DNA of 62,939 bases from Streptococcus danieliae. GTDB lineage: Bacteria; Bacillota; Bacilli; Lactobacillales; Streptococcaceae. Each line of letters starts with the position of its first letter. Position 1 is the first letter of the stretch. The notes below the pieces were generated by a model, which saw only the letters and a list, made by a program, of their open reading frames with translations, was not told where the DNA came from and searched no databases. The stretch spans positions 1-62,939 of the forward strand of contig NZ_JACBXX010000134.1 in assembly GCF_013415245.1 (NCBI RefSeq), given 5' to 3'. Positions 38,213-46,270 of this stretch are shown piece by piece. The translations under genes were made by a program, and so were the position numbers.

Positions 38213-38263
38213 TAGAATTCACCCACACCTGATGCAATTCTTTAAGGCTTCCAAAAATTAAAA

Positions 38264-38422
38264 GGGATGCGGAACCCCGTGGTGAAAAGATTCCAAGCTA
38301 CTGAGCTTGGAATCGGGGGGATTCGGAAAACTTCGGTTTCCGAATAAGGCATGGAACTCGTCAGAGGTCGCTGCCGTCCCCCACCACAGGGAAAGCATCC
38401 CATATGAATTGAAAGGAAGCCA
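38264..38422 (+). ncRNA. Structured RNA-like segment within the IS right end (possible orphan omega RNA)
   Basis: The segment folds by eye into a compact multi-helix RNA. Outer stem GGGATGC (38264-38270) with GCATCCC (38395-38401); next CCCCGTGGTG (38275-38284) with CACCACAGGG (38382-38391). Inside: a perfect 11-bp hairpin GATTCCAAGCT/AGCTTGGAATC with loop ACTG (38289-38314), a second hairpin with a C(TTCG)G tetraloop (38321-38345), and GGCA/TGCC (38348-38375). The tetraloop favours plus-strand RNA. The 3' part recurs at 1-39. Such folds resemble TnpB-associated omega RNAs of IS200/IS605 elements; that identity is inference. Confidence 0.55.
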
Positions 38423-38493
38423 TTTTTAGGCTATATTGTACTCACTATTTATAGATTGTAAAATTCTACTCACTACAGTTGACAAAGAGCCAA

Positions 38494-38516
38494 AGAAAAA
38501 AGCTCCGAGGAGCTTC
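38494..38516 (-). terminator. Terminator of rpsT
   Basis: On the minus strand GAAGCTCC and GGAGCTTTTTTC form a short strong hairpin with a T-run. It begins two bases past the end of the IS right repeat. Confidence 0.85.
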
Positions 38517-38521
38517 TATTC

Positions 38522-38758
38522 TTATTGAGCAAGTTTAGCAGCAAGGCGTGACTTGTCGCGGCTTGCTTTGTTTTTGTGAATCAAACCTTTTGTTTCTGCT
38601 TTATCAATTGCAGCAGATGCAGTACGGAAAAGCTCTTCAGTTGGGTTTGCTTCAAAGTTCTTGATCGCAGTACGCATAGCTGATTTTTGAGCTGAATTTT
38701 TTTCGTTTTGTTTTACGTTCAATTCAGCGCGTTTGATAGCTGATTTAATATTTGCCAA
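38522..38758 (-). CDS. rpsT: 30S ribosomal protein S20
   Basis: S20 binds 16S rRNA early in 30S assembly. It is 78 aa and begins [21 protein letters not shown], with the C-terminal [17 protein letters not shown] typical of the family. It follows a GGAGGTGAAAG ribosome binding site (minus strand) and ends in a terminator. It is usually paired with coaA upstream, as here. Confidence 0.98.
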   Translation of the reverse strand: MANIKSAIKRAELNVKQNEKNSAQKSAMRTAIKNFEANPTEELFRTASAAIDKAETKGLIHKNKASRDKSRLAAKLAQ

Positions 38759-38826
38759 AATCTTTCACCTCCATAAATAATAACTATCTAATTATACAGA
38801 AATTTTGAGCACTTGACAAGAAGAAT

Positions 38827-39747
38827 TCATTTTTTTAGGTAGATTTTATCAATTTTATGGTCCTGGTTCTTGTGCAGGATCATTTGTGCCCGATTTCGAG
38901 TCGGCAGAATGTAGTTGATCAGATTGACCAGATTGATACTTTCCCAGACATGACGGGCATAAGTCAGGGATTCCGCTACGGTCATCCGACTGAAACGGTG
39001 GTGGTAATTCTCCGGCTTCTCCATAGCCATATCGCGCAGTTTTAGGAAGCGTTCCAAGTACCACTGCTCGATGAGGGCAGTGGGGGCGTCGATGTAGATG
39101 GAAAAATCAAAATAATCGAGACTGAAAAGATTGGGCTGGTCTGAAATTTGAAAGAGATTGATCCCTTCCACAATCAAGATATCCGTGTTTTCCAAGTGGT
39201 AGACTTGGTCGCTGAGAATATCGTAACTCTCATGGGAGTAGAGGGGGACATCGTAGGCATCGCCATTACGGATGTGGTCCAAAAAGTCTAGCAATTTTTC
39301 CATGTCATAGGACTGGGGAAAGCCCTTTTGGTGCATCATATCTTGGGTTTCTAGGTAGGCATTGGGGTAGAGGAAACCATCTGTGGTGACCAGGTCGACC
39401 TGTAAGTTGGGATAGGTCTGTTGGAGTAGTAAGCGTAGAAGGCGACTGGTTGTAGATTTGCCGACAGCCACGCTACCTGCGATGCCGATGATAAAGGGAG
39501 ACTTACTAGCGGTTTGGCCCAGAAAAGTCCCCTTGGCTAGATTTAGTTCTTCTTTATTTTTTCGATAGATATGAAGCAAATGAATGAGGGGGAGATAGAT
39601 GGCTTCGATCTCTTCTAATTCAATGGGGTCGTTGAGGCTGCGAATAGCGTCTAATTCGGCCTGGGTTAAACCGGCCTTGGTGAAATCAGAGTGGAGCTGG
39701 CTCCAGTCCTCCCGCTTCATTTGACGGTAGTTAAAAAATTCCTGCAT
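38827..39747 (-). CDS. coaA: Pantothenate kinase
   Basis: CoaA catalyses the first step of CoA synthesis. I start at the ATG reading MQEFFNYRQMKREDW, 306 aa, as in relatives. P-loop GSVAVGKSTTSRLL near residue 97; TTDGFLYPNAYLE, GFPQSYDMEKLL, YSHESYDI and EGINLFQ are the substrate-binding blocks of the type I enzyme. It precedes rpsT on the minus strand. Confidence 0.95.
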   Translation of the reverse strand: MQEFFNYRQMKREDWSQLHSDFTKAGLTQAELDAIRSLNDPIELEEIEAIYLPLIHLLHIYRKNKEELNLAKGTFLGQTASKSPFIIGIAGSVAVGKSTTSRLLRLLLQQTYPNLQVDLVTTDGFLYPNAYLETQDMMHQKGFPQSYDMEKLLDFLDHIRNGDAYDVPLYSHESYDILSDQVYHLENTDILIVEGINLFQISDQPNLFSLDYFDFSIYIDAPTALIEQWYLERFLKLRDMAMEKPENYHHRFSRMTVAESLTYARHVWESINLVNLINYILPTRNRAQMILHKNQDHKIDKIYLKK

Positions 39748-39884
39748 AAAATCCTCGTTTCCTCGCATAGTATATCATAGGGGGCTAGACCTGTAAATCG
39801 TTTTCAAATGTGTCAGAGGCTCTTTTTTACCTGGCCTTCTTATTTTGTAGCTCCCGCTCTTTACTACCATTGTTGGAGGTAGGG

Positions 39885-39893
39885 TGGTATAAT
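39885..39893 (+). promoter_or_regulatory. Extended -10 promoter 6 nt from the ATG of a methyltransferase
   Basis: TGGTATAAT (TATAAT at 39888-39893) ends six bases before the ATG at 39900; the spacer AATTTC has no ribosome binding site. The nearest GGAGG (39874-39878) would lie upstream of the transcription start. Confidence 0.7.
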
Positions 39894-39899
39894 AATTTC

Positions 39900-40490
39900 A
39901 TGAGTAAGATGTATTTTGAGCGGCAGCCAGATGCTGCGCATGATGTGCGGGAGTTACGGCAGTCCCTGTTGGGGCAGGATTTTCTGTTTTTAGCGGATGC
40001 AGGTGTTTTTTCGAAAAAGCAGGTGGACTATGGTTCCCGGGTCTTGTTGGATAGCCTGGATTTTGCACCGGGAGAGCGGCTGTTGGACCTAGGGTGTGGC
40101 TATGGCCCTTTGGGGATTGCCCTAGCCAAGGTGCAGGGCCAGCAGGTGACCATGGTCGATGTTAATGAAAGGGCTTTAGATTTGGCAACCAAGAATGCCC
40201 GGGCCAATGGGGTGGAGGCGCAGATCTTTTCTTCAGATGTGTATGAGCAGGTTGCAGGGACCTTTACCCATATTATCTCCAATCCGCCAATTCGGGCGGG
40301 TAAGAGTGTGGTCCACAAAATGATTGTGGAGGCACCAGATTACTTGGAACCTGGTGGAGATTTGACCCTTGTGATTCAAAAGAAGCAGGGGGCGCCAAGT
40401 GCCAAGAAGAAAATGGAAGAAATCTTTGGCAATTGTGAAATTATCAGAAAGGATAAGGGTTATTACATCCTTAGGAGTGAAAAGGAATGA
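39900..40490 (+). CDS. RsmC/RlmG-like class I methyltransferase
   Basis: This is a predicted rRNA guanine-N2 methyltransferase, about 196 aa from the ATG at 39900 (MSKMYFERQPDAAHD). SAM motif LLDLGCGYGPLGIALAK near residue 62; TMVDVNERALDLATKNARANG; the catalytic NPPIRAGKSVVHKMI. The short form with a single domain is usual in firmicutes. It overlaps deoA by four bases, and the pair stays together in many streptococci. The promoter position suggests a leaderless message. Confidence 0.9.
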   Translation: MSKMYFERQPDAAHDVRELRQSLLGQDFLFLADAGVFSKKQVDYGSRVLLDSLDFAPGERLLDLGCGYGPLGIALAKVQGQQVTMVDVNERALDLATKNARANGVEAQIFSSDVYEQVAGTFTHIISNPPIRAGKSVVHKMIVEAPDYLEPGGDLTLVIQKKQGAPSAKKKMEEIFGNCEIIRKDKGYYILRSEKE

Positions 40491-41764
40491 GAGCAGTTGA
40501 CTTAATTCAGAAAAAACGTGATGGTCATGCCTTGAGCAAGGAAGAGATTGATTGGTTGGTTGAGGGCTATGTGGATGGGGCTGTTCCGGACTACCAGATG
40601 GCGGCTTTGGCCATGGCCATCTACTTCAAGGGGATGGATACACGGGAAATCAGTGATTTGACTATGGCCATGGTGGCTAGTGGCGATCAGGTGGATTTGT
40701 CTGCTATTCCGGGTATCAAGGTTGATAAGCATTCCACTGGTGGTGTGGGGGACAAGGTAACCTTGATCTTGGCGCCGCTGGTTGCGAGCTTCGGTGTATC
40801 GGTGGCTAAAATGAGTGGTCGTGGTCTGGGGCATACGGGTGGTACCTTGGATAAATTGGAATCGATCAAAGGTTTCCAGGTAGAAATTCCAGAAGCGGAT
40901 TTCATTCAACAGGTCCAAGAGATTGGTGTATCTGTGATTGGTCAGTCGGACCAGTTGGTTAAGGCTGATAAGCTGCTCTACGCTCTACGGGATGTGACCG
41001 CAACAGTTGATATCATTCCTTTGATTGCAAGCTCGGTTATGAGTAAGAAAATCGCAGCAGGAGCGGATGCTATTCTTCTGGATGTGACAGTTGGACAAGG
41101 CGCCTTTATGAAAACGATCGAAGAAGCGCGGGAACTAGCTACAACCATGGTCAATCTTGGAAAAGCCGTTGGTCGTGAAACAGTGGCTGTGGTGACAGAC
41201 ATGAGCCAACCGCTGGGTCGGGCGATCGGGAATCGTTTGGAGCTACTGGAAGCGATTGAGATTTTACGGGGACAAGGTCGTTCGGATATTACGAACTTTG
41301 TAAGCGAATTGGGGCAAATGTTGTTGGCTTTAGCAGGTGTTGAAAAATCACTTGAGGAAGTTCGTTCCCATCTTGAAAACGGTTTAGCCTTGGCTAAATT
41401 TGAAGAGATGGTGGTGGCCCAAGGTGGTGATTTAGAAGATCTCTATCGCCCTGTCCAAGTCCAAGAGGTGTATGAAGTTAAAGCACCTGTAAGTGGCTAT
41501 ATTACAGAGCTTCCAGCCCTTTATTATGGTCTCTTTGCTATGAAGTTAGGTGCTGGTCGTGCTGTTAAAACAGATCCTCTGGATTTCGAAACCGGTCTTG
41601 TCTTTGAGAAAAAAGTGGGCGACCGGGTAGAAGCGGGTCAGATTTTGGCGAGAATTTACGCAAATTCGGAAATTCCGAAAGTTATGCTTGAAGAATTTCT
41701 GGAAAATGTTAAAATAGGAAAAGAAGAGGTCGAAATCAAGGAAATTATTGAAATCGTTCGTTAA
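40487..41764 (+). CDS. pdp: Pyrimidine-nucleoside phosphorylase
   Basis: Pdp (often deoA) cleaves uridine, thymidine and deoxyuridine to base and (deoxy)ribose-1-phosphate. It is 425 aa. The signature SGRGLGHTGGTLDKLESIKG and the phosphate-binding KHSTGGVGDKVTL are present, along with ALRDVTATVDIIPLIASSVMSKKIAAG and the C-terminal barrel-sandwich region. Thymidine phosphorylase proper is not distinguished by sequence here. It leads the nucleoside salvage locus. Confidence 0.95.
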   Translation: MRAVDLIQKKRDGHALSKEEIDWLVEGYVDGAVPDYQMAALAMAIYFKGMDTREISDLTMAMVASGDQVDLSAIPGIKVDKHSTGGVGDKVTLILAPLVASFGVSVAKMSGRGLGHTGGTLDKLESIKGFQVEIPEADFIQQVQEIGVSVIGQSDQLVKADKLLYALRDVTATVDIIPLIASSVMSKKIAAGADAILLDVTVGQGAFMKTIEEARELATTMVNLGKAVGRETVAVVTDMSQPLGRAIGNRLELLEAIEILRGQGRSDITNFVSELGQMLLALAGVEKSLEEVRSHLENGLALAKFEEMVVAQGGDLEDLYRPVQVQEVYEVKAPVSGYITELPALYYGLFAMKLGAGRAVKTDPLDFETGLVFEKKVGDRVEAGQILARIYANSEIPKVMLEEFLENVKIGKEEVEIKEIIEIVR

Positions 41765-41861
41765 TTTTGAAGGACTTTGAATTTCCGACATCCCTCACCG
41801 TATCTTTTGCCTAGTGATTTGGATCACTCATTCGTTCTAACATTTTTTTAGGAGGTTCATA

Positions 41862-42914
41862 ATGAACAAGAAACAATGGTTTGGTATCGGTTTGACGGCT
41901 GCAGCAGCCCTAACATTGGTAGCCTGTGGCAACCGTTCTACCAGTGAAAATGCCGATGCTAAAACAGACCTCAAGGCAGTTATCGTAACCGATACTGGTG
42001 GGGTTGATGACAAGTCCTTTAACCAATCAGCTTGGGAAGGTTTGATGGCTTGGGGTAAAGAAAACGGCCTATCTGAAGGAAGTGGTATTAGCTATATCCA
42101 ATCTCAAAGTGAGTCTGATTATGCCAACAACTTGGAACAAGCAGCATCTAGCGGTAACCAATTGGTATTCGGTATCGGTTTTGCCCTTCGTAACGCTGTT
42201 GAATCAGCTGCGAAAGACCGTACAGATACTAACTACGTTATCATTGATGAAGTGATTGAAAACATGGATAACGTTGCTTCTGCAACCTTTGCGGATAACG
42301 AAGCAGCTTACCTAGCTGGTGTGGCTGCGGCTAAAACAACTAAAACAAAAGAAATTGGTTTCATCGGTGGTATGGAATCCGAAGTTATCACCCGTTTTGA
42401 AAAAGGATTCGAAGCAGGGGTTAAATCTGTTGATCCTTCTATCAACGTTCGTGTGGACTACGCAGGTTCTTTCAGTGATGCAGCGAAAGGGAAATCAATC
42501 GCTCAAGCTCAATACTCAGCTGGCGTAGATGTGATCTACCAAGCAGCTGGTGGAACTGGTGTGGGTGTATTCAAAGAAGCAAAAGACTTGAATGAAACCA
42601 AAGACGAAGCAGAAAAAGTTTGGGTAGTCGGTGTTGACCGTGACCAGAAAGATGAAGGAAACTACAAATCTAAAGACGGTAAAGAATCCAACTTTGTTCT
42701 TGCCTCTACTTTGAAAGAAGTTGGAGCAGCTGTTGCAGACTTGGCAAACCAAGCGAAAGATGGTAAGTTCCCAGGTGGTAAACACCTTACTTACGGTTTG
42801 AAAGACAAAGGTGTTGACCTTGCAGAAACAAACTTGTCTGATGATGCAAAAGCAGCTGTTAAAGAAGCAAAAGATAAAATCGTAGCTGGTGATCTAGAAG
42901 TTCCAGCTAAATAA
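41862..42914 (+). CDS. BMP/PnrA-family nucleoside-binding lipoprotein 1
   Basis: This is a predicted substrate-binding lipoprotein for nucleosides, 350 aa. The signal peptide ends in lipobox LVACG (Cys about 22). Ligand-site blocks: TDTGGVDDKSFNQSAWEGL, FADNEAAYLAGVAAA, FIGGMESEVITRFEKGFEAG and VIYQAAGGTGVGVF, as in pneumococcal PnrA. It has its own GGAGG site and a strong terminator, so it is likely made in excess over the transporter. Two paralogs are encoded at 45160 and 47477. Confidence 0.93.
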   Translation: MNKKQWFGIGLTAAAALTLVACGNRSTSENADAKTDLKAVIVTDTGGVDDKSFNQSAWEGLMAWGKENGLSEGSGISYIQSQSESDYANNLEQAASSGNQLVFGIGFALRNAVESAAKDRTDTNYVIIDEVIENMDNVASATFADNEAAYLAGVAAAKTTKTKEIGFIGGMESEVITRFEKGFEAGVKSVDPSINVRVDYAGSFSDAAKGKSIAQAQYSAGVDVIYQAAGGTGVGVFKEAKDLNETKDEAEKVWVVGVDRDQKDEGNYKSKDGKESNFVLASTLKEVGAAVADLANQAKDGKFPGGKHLTYGLKDKGVDLAETNLSDDAKAAVKEAKDKIVAGDLEVPAK

Positions 42915-42929
42915 TCGATATTAGCGAGT

Positions 42930-42961
42930 GAGAGAGGGGATTCGTGTCCTCTCTCTTTTTG
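42930..42961 (+). terminator. Terminator after lipoprotein 1
   Basis: GAGAGAGG and CCTCTCTC pair around a 10-base loop and are followed by TTTTTG. Confidence 0.85.
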
Positions 42962-43000
42962 TTTATCCAGATACTGGTTTTGCCTTAAAAGGAGATTGTG

Positions 43001-43690
43001 ATGTTGTTAGAAATAAAAGATGTTCATAAAGTGTACACAGGGACCTCGAAGGCTAGTGAGCAAGCCCTAAAGGGAGTTAATCTCCAATTGGAAGAAAACA
43101 AGCTGGTGGTGATTTATGGTCCATCCGGTTGTGGGAAGACCAGTCTGTTAAACATTATCAGTGGTCTGGACTCAGATTATCAGGGGGAGGTTTTGTTTAA
43201 AAACCAGCGTCTGAGTGAGCTATCTCCAGATGAGCTGACCCTTTTCCGCAAAGAGAATATTGGTTTTGTTTTTCAAAATTTTAATGTCATTGCCCATCAG
43301 TCTGTTTTAGAGAATGTAAAGTTGCCGCTGCGTTTATACGGGTTAAGAGAACAAGAAATGAATGAGATTGGGGAGCGGTATCTGGAGCAGTTGGGAATGT
43401 TGGCCTTTAAAGCGAAAAATGTTCAGGAATTATCTGGAGGGCAGCGGCAACGAGTGGCGATTGCCCGAGCCCTGGTTAATACTCCAGACTTAATCGTGGC
43501 GGATGAGCCGACGGGGTCTTTGGATTCCAAATCCCAAGCAGCAGTTTTAGAGATTTTTAAACAGTTGCAGACCTTGGGGAAAACAATCATTATTGTGAGC
43601 CATAATCCAGAAGTTGCGGATTATGCAGACATCATTATCAGGATGAAAGACGGTGAGATCATTGAGAAAACAGAAAAGTCAGAGAAATAG
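43001..43690 (+). CDS. ABC transporter ATP-binding protein (MacB/LolD type)
   Basis: This ATPase is 229 aa from the ATG at 43001, six bases after AAAAGGAG; a GTG just before it is possible. Walker A GPSGCGKTSLLNI, Q-loop FVFQNFNVIAHQ, signature LSGGQRQRVAIARAL, Walker B LIVADEPTGSLDS and the H-loop VSHNPEV are complete. It belongs with the permease that overlaps its 3' end. This class exports peptides, lipids or drugs, or signals without transport. The nucleoside importer is a different class. Confidence 0.93.
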   Translation: MLLEIKDVHKVYTGTSKASEQALKGVNLQLEENKLVVIYGPSGCGKTSLLNIISGLDSDYQGEVLFKNQRLSELSPDELTLFRKENIGFVFQNFNVIAHQSVLENVKLPLRLYGLREQEMNEIGERYLEQLGMLAFKAKNVQELSGGQRQRVAIARALVNTPDLIVADEPTGSLDSKSQAAVLEIFKQLQTLGKTIIIVSHNPEVADYADIIIRMKDGEIIEKTEKSEK

Positions 43691-44951
43691 TTTTACACGA
43701 AGAAGCAAGCTGCGTTTGGCCTGGTCTAATTTTTTAGAACGGCGTTGGCGAAATTTTATGATTGCGGCAGCGACTTCTATCGGCTTTATCGGGATTTTAC
43801 TTGCTTTTGGTCTAGGAAATGCGGTTGTTGATTTGATTCATCGGGAAACTAATCAAGGACAGTTACCAGCTCAGATCCAGGTGTCCTTGAATGCTCAAAC
43901 AACTGGTGGTGGGGTTTTGAACCAATCGGATATTGATTTTATTTATGATCTGGTGGGCAAAGACCAGATCAAGTATCTAGAAAGTCCCTTTTCAACCTTG
44001 ATTCAAACAGCTAGTATTGAAGGAAAAAAACTGGATCTCAGTCAGTCTCTACCCAATTATGCTCAGCTGGTCAGCCTTTATACAAATAGTGAGATTGCAG
44101 TCCCTGCTAATACAGAGGAAAATCTCCTTGCCGGGAATCCCTATAAGGATCCATCTGAAGAGGGGATAACGGTTCCAATCACCTTTATCGAAGATTTTAA
44201 CCGCGAGACCAAAAGTAGTTACACGGCAGAGAGCTTGGTAGGAAAAGAAGTTCAATTAGTCATCCTGGAGAATACGGAGAAAGGAACTCATACAGCGACT
44301 GTCTCGGTGAAGATTAGCCGGGTTTTGACCGATGAGTTGGCAGATAGCAATAGTTACATGGCGCCAGTGACGCTGGAAAAAATCCTGCAGCAACAGCAAT
44401 TCGTGCGTTTAAAGCCTTATGTAATTTTTGAATTGCAGGATCCAGGTGCGACAGAGGCCGTTGTGGAAAGTCTAAAGGAAAATAAAAAATATACTGTGCT
44501 GTCGCAACAAGAGGTACTTGGTTTGGTAATCCAGTTTATTCGGGTGATCCAGGGATTATTGATTGTTTTGTCTTTCCAAGCAGTGGTTGTTTCTACTATT
44601 ATGATTGGGATTATCGTTTATATTAATATTATGCAACGATCCAGGGAGATTGGGGTTATGAAGGCGGTTGGTTATTTGAACCGGGGTGTTCAGTCGATTT
44701 TTCTTTATGAATCGCTCATCATTACCTTCCTGTCCTTGGCAGCAGCTTTCCTAGTTGCTCAAGTCATTGGAAGTATCGCCAATGTGCTTGTTCGTCATTT
44801 TTATCCTAGCATTACCAGGGTCTTTTTCTTAGATCTGCAGTCGATTCTGATGATGATTGGTTTAGGTTTGCTTTTGGGTTACCTATCCGCCTATTTCCCA
44901 ACCAAAAAAATTAGTCAATTAGATCCGGTTGTTTCATTGAGGTATGAATAA
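43653..44951 (+). CDS. MacB/FtsX-family ABC permease
   Basis: This membrane subunit is about 432 aa from a GTG start that overlaps the ATPase by 38 bases; a later start is possible. One membrane segment follows a basic N-terminus (NFMIAAATSIGFIGILLAFGLG), then an extracellular domain of about 220 residues, then three C-terminal segments with the FtsX-type QRSREIGVMKAVGYLNRG coupling motif. In many relatives ATPase and permease are fused into one chain, and here they are split. No partner regulator is adjacent, so its cargo is unknown. Confidence 0.88.
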   Translation: MRSLRKQKSQRNSFTRRSKLRLAWSNFLERRWRNFMIAAATSIGFIGILLAFGLGNAVVDLIHRETNQGQLPAQIQVSLNAQTTGGGVLNQSDIDFIYDLVGKDQIKYLESPFSTLIQTASIEGKKLDLSQSLPNYAQLVSLYTNSEIAVPANTEENLLAGNPYKDPSEEGITVPITFIEDFNRETKSSYTAESLVGKEVQLVILENTEKGTHTATVSVKISRVLTDELADSNSYMAPVTLEKILQQQQFVRLKPYVIFELQDPGATEAVVESLKENKKYTVLSQQEVLGLVIQFIRVIQGLLIVLSFQAVVVSTIMIGIIVYINIMQRSREIGVMKAVGYLNRGVQSIFLYESLIITFLSLAAAFLVAQVIGSIANVLVRHFYPSITRVFFLDLQSILMMIGLGLLLGYLSAYFPTKKISQLDPVVSLRYE

Positions 44952-44954
44952 GCG

Positions 44955-44980
44955 AGAAGTCGGTTTTACCGGCTTTTTTG
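44955..44980 (+). terminator. Hairpin after the permease gene
   Basis: AAGTCGGT and ACCGGCTT (one G-T pair) with a short TT loop are followed by TTTTGC. It is a modest terminator. Confidence 0.55.
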
Positions 44981-45042
44981 CTGGAGCAGGAAGTAGGTGT
45001 AAGTTGCATATAAGAGAAAACGGCTTTAAAAACGTTCGTGAC

Positions 45043-45056
45043 TTAAACGCTTTCTT
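45043..45056 (+). promoter_or_regulatory. cre-like site upstream of lipoprotein 2
   Basis: TTAAACGCTTTCTT fits the catabolite-response pattern at about 12 of 14 positions and lies about 65 bases upstream of the -10. CcpA control is inferred. Confidence 0.45.
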
Positions 45057-45117
45057 GAAAGTTTACTGAAAAGTTTTGGATTTTTTACGAATGAATCTAG
45101 TCAAAATGATTTTTCTG

Positions 45118-45126
45118 TGCTATACT
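45118..45126 (+). promoter_or_regulatory. Promoter of lipoprotein 2
   Basis: TGCTATACT is an extended -10 (TATACT 45121-45126) with TAGTCA at the -35 position. The ribosome binding site AAAACGGAGG precedes the TTG start at 45160. Confidence 0.6.
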
Positions 45127-45159
45127 GTCAACTGTATGTAAAAAACGGAGGTTAGCGCT

Positions 45160-46206
45160 TTGAATAAGAAGCCTATTCTTGCGGTTGCAGGCCTAGCAGT
45201 GGCATCACTGGGACTAGTTGCTTGTGGTCAGCGAGGAAACACAGAAAATTCAGAAGCCAAGGTAAAAGCTAGTTTGGTTACTAGCGTTGGTGGCGTGGAT
45301 GATAAATCTTTTAACCAGTCTGCCTGGGAAGGTTTAGAAGCATGGGGCAAGGCTCAAGGACTTAGCCAGGGTAATGGTTATGATTATTACCAATCCGATT
45401 CGGAGTCGGATTACACCAATAATTTTGAGCAGGCCGCTTCGAGCGGAAGCAATTTGATTATTGGAATTGGTTACATTGTCAAAAACGCAGTTGAACAGGC
45501 TGCTAAGGACCATCCAGATGTGAATTATGTCATTTTGGATGAAGTGATTGAAGGTCAAAAGAATGTAACTAGTGCAACATTTGCGGATCAAGAAGCAGCT
45601 TACCTAGCGGGAGTTGCAGCGGCTAAAACCAGTCAGTCGAAGAAGATTGGTTTTATTGGCGGGATTGAATCTGAAGTTGTGAAACGGTTTGAAAAGGGCT
45701 TTGAGGCAGGGATTCATTCGGTGGATCCAGACATCAAAGTTCAGGTAGATTACGCAGGTTCCTTTACGGATGCCTCTAAAGGGAAATCCTTGGCACAGGC
45801 TCAATATGCGAGTGGTGTGGACGTGATTTACCAAGCAGCAGGTGGAAGTGGAGCTGGAGTCTTCAAAGAAGCGAAAGATTTAAATGAAACACGTGATGAA
45901 GCCGACAAGGTCTGGGTTATCGGCGTGGATCAGGATCAATCCGCTGATGGAGAATTTACTTCCAAAGATGGAAAAAAAGCAAACTTTGTTTTGACTTCCA
46001 CAATCAAGGAAGTTGGAGCAGCTCTGAAAGATATTGCAGATAAGGCCAGTCAAGGAAACTTCCCTGGAAACCAAACAACTGTTTATGGTTTGAAGGTGGG
46101 TGGTGTAAACCTTGTGACAGGTCAACTTTCCTCAGATGCTAAAGCAGCCGTTTCAACAGCTAAAGAAGACATTATTGCGGGACGTTTGACCGTTCCTGAA
46201 AAATAA
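45160..46206 (+). CDS. BMP/PnrA-family nucleoside-binding lipoprotein 2
   Basis: This paralog of lipoprotein 1 is 348 aa from a TTG start, with lipobox LVACG. Ligand-site blocks are nearly the same: SVGGVDDKSFNQSAWEGL, FADQEAAYLAGVAAA, GIESEVVKRFEKGFEAG and VIYQAAGGSGAGVF. Its promoter and terminator are separate from the other two lipoproteins. By sequence it is closer to lipoprotein 1 than to 3, which fits a local duplication. Confidence 0.93.
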   Translation: MNKKPILAVAGLAVASLGLVACGQRGNTENSEAKVKASLVTSVGGVDDKSFNQSAWEGLEAWGKAQGLSQGNGYDYYQSDSESDYTNNFEQAASSGSNLIIGIGYIVKNAVEQAAKDHPDVNYVILDEVIEGQKNVTSATFADQEAAYLAGVAAAKTSQSKKIGFIGGIESEVVKRFEKGFEAGIHSVDPDIKVQVDYAGSFTDASKGKSLAQAQYASGVDVIYQAAGGSGAGVFKEAKDLNETRDEADKVWVIGVDQDQSADGEFTSKDGKKANFVLTSTIKEVGAALKDIADKASQGNFPGNQTTVYGLKVGGVNLVTGQLSSDAKAAVSTAKEDIIAGRLTVPEK

Positions 46207-46270
46207 TCTTTTTGGCGTGGACGTAGGTTTTGAAGTTTTTCTTTAAAACCTTAGTGGCTTTTGTATTCGT

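Larger units (their letters stand above)
36776..38491. mobile_element. Decayed ISL3-family insertion sequence
   Basis: Imperfect 25-bp terminal inverted repeats are visible: GGCTCTATAATCTCTGTAGTGGGTA (left, 36776-36800) and, read from the right end, GGCTCTTTGTCAACTGTAGTGAGTA (38467-38491); about 18 of 25 match. GGCTCTTTGTCAA is the family's usual tip. The transposase is broken. A 240-base foreign-looking stretch lies between the transposase stop and the right repeat. No clear 8-bp target duplication is seen (CAAAAAAC versus AAAGAAAA). Confidence 0.82.
38213..38521. other. Region between transposase and rpsT
   Basis: It holds, in order, the broken continuation of the IS end (TTCACCCACACC near 38217), the structured segment, an A/T-rich stretch with two ACTCACTA repeats (38440-38475), the IS right inverted repeat, and the rpsT terminator. 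No open frame with gene-like signals is present. Confidence 0.7.

Noticed and set aside
38213-38491. Group II intron 3' end (domain V) in the structured segment
   Set aside because: No AGC-bulge-GUU domain V pattern is found; the fold has other features.
36760-38521. CRISPR or toxin-antitoxin system around the IS
   Set aside because: The short ACTCACTA repeats are only two and unevenly spaced, and no small gene pair with ribosome binding sites is present.
41765-41861. Riboswitch before lipoprotein 1
   Set aside because: Only one short AGTGAT/ATCACT hairpin is seen and 97 bases are too few for a purine-type aptamer with conserved loops.
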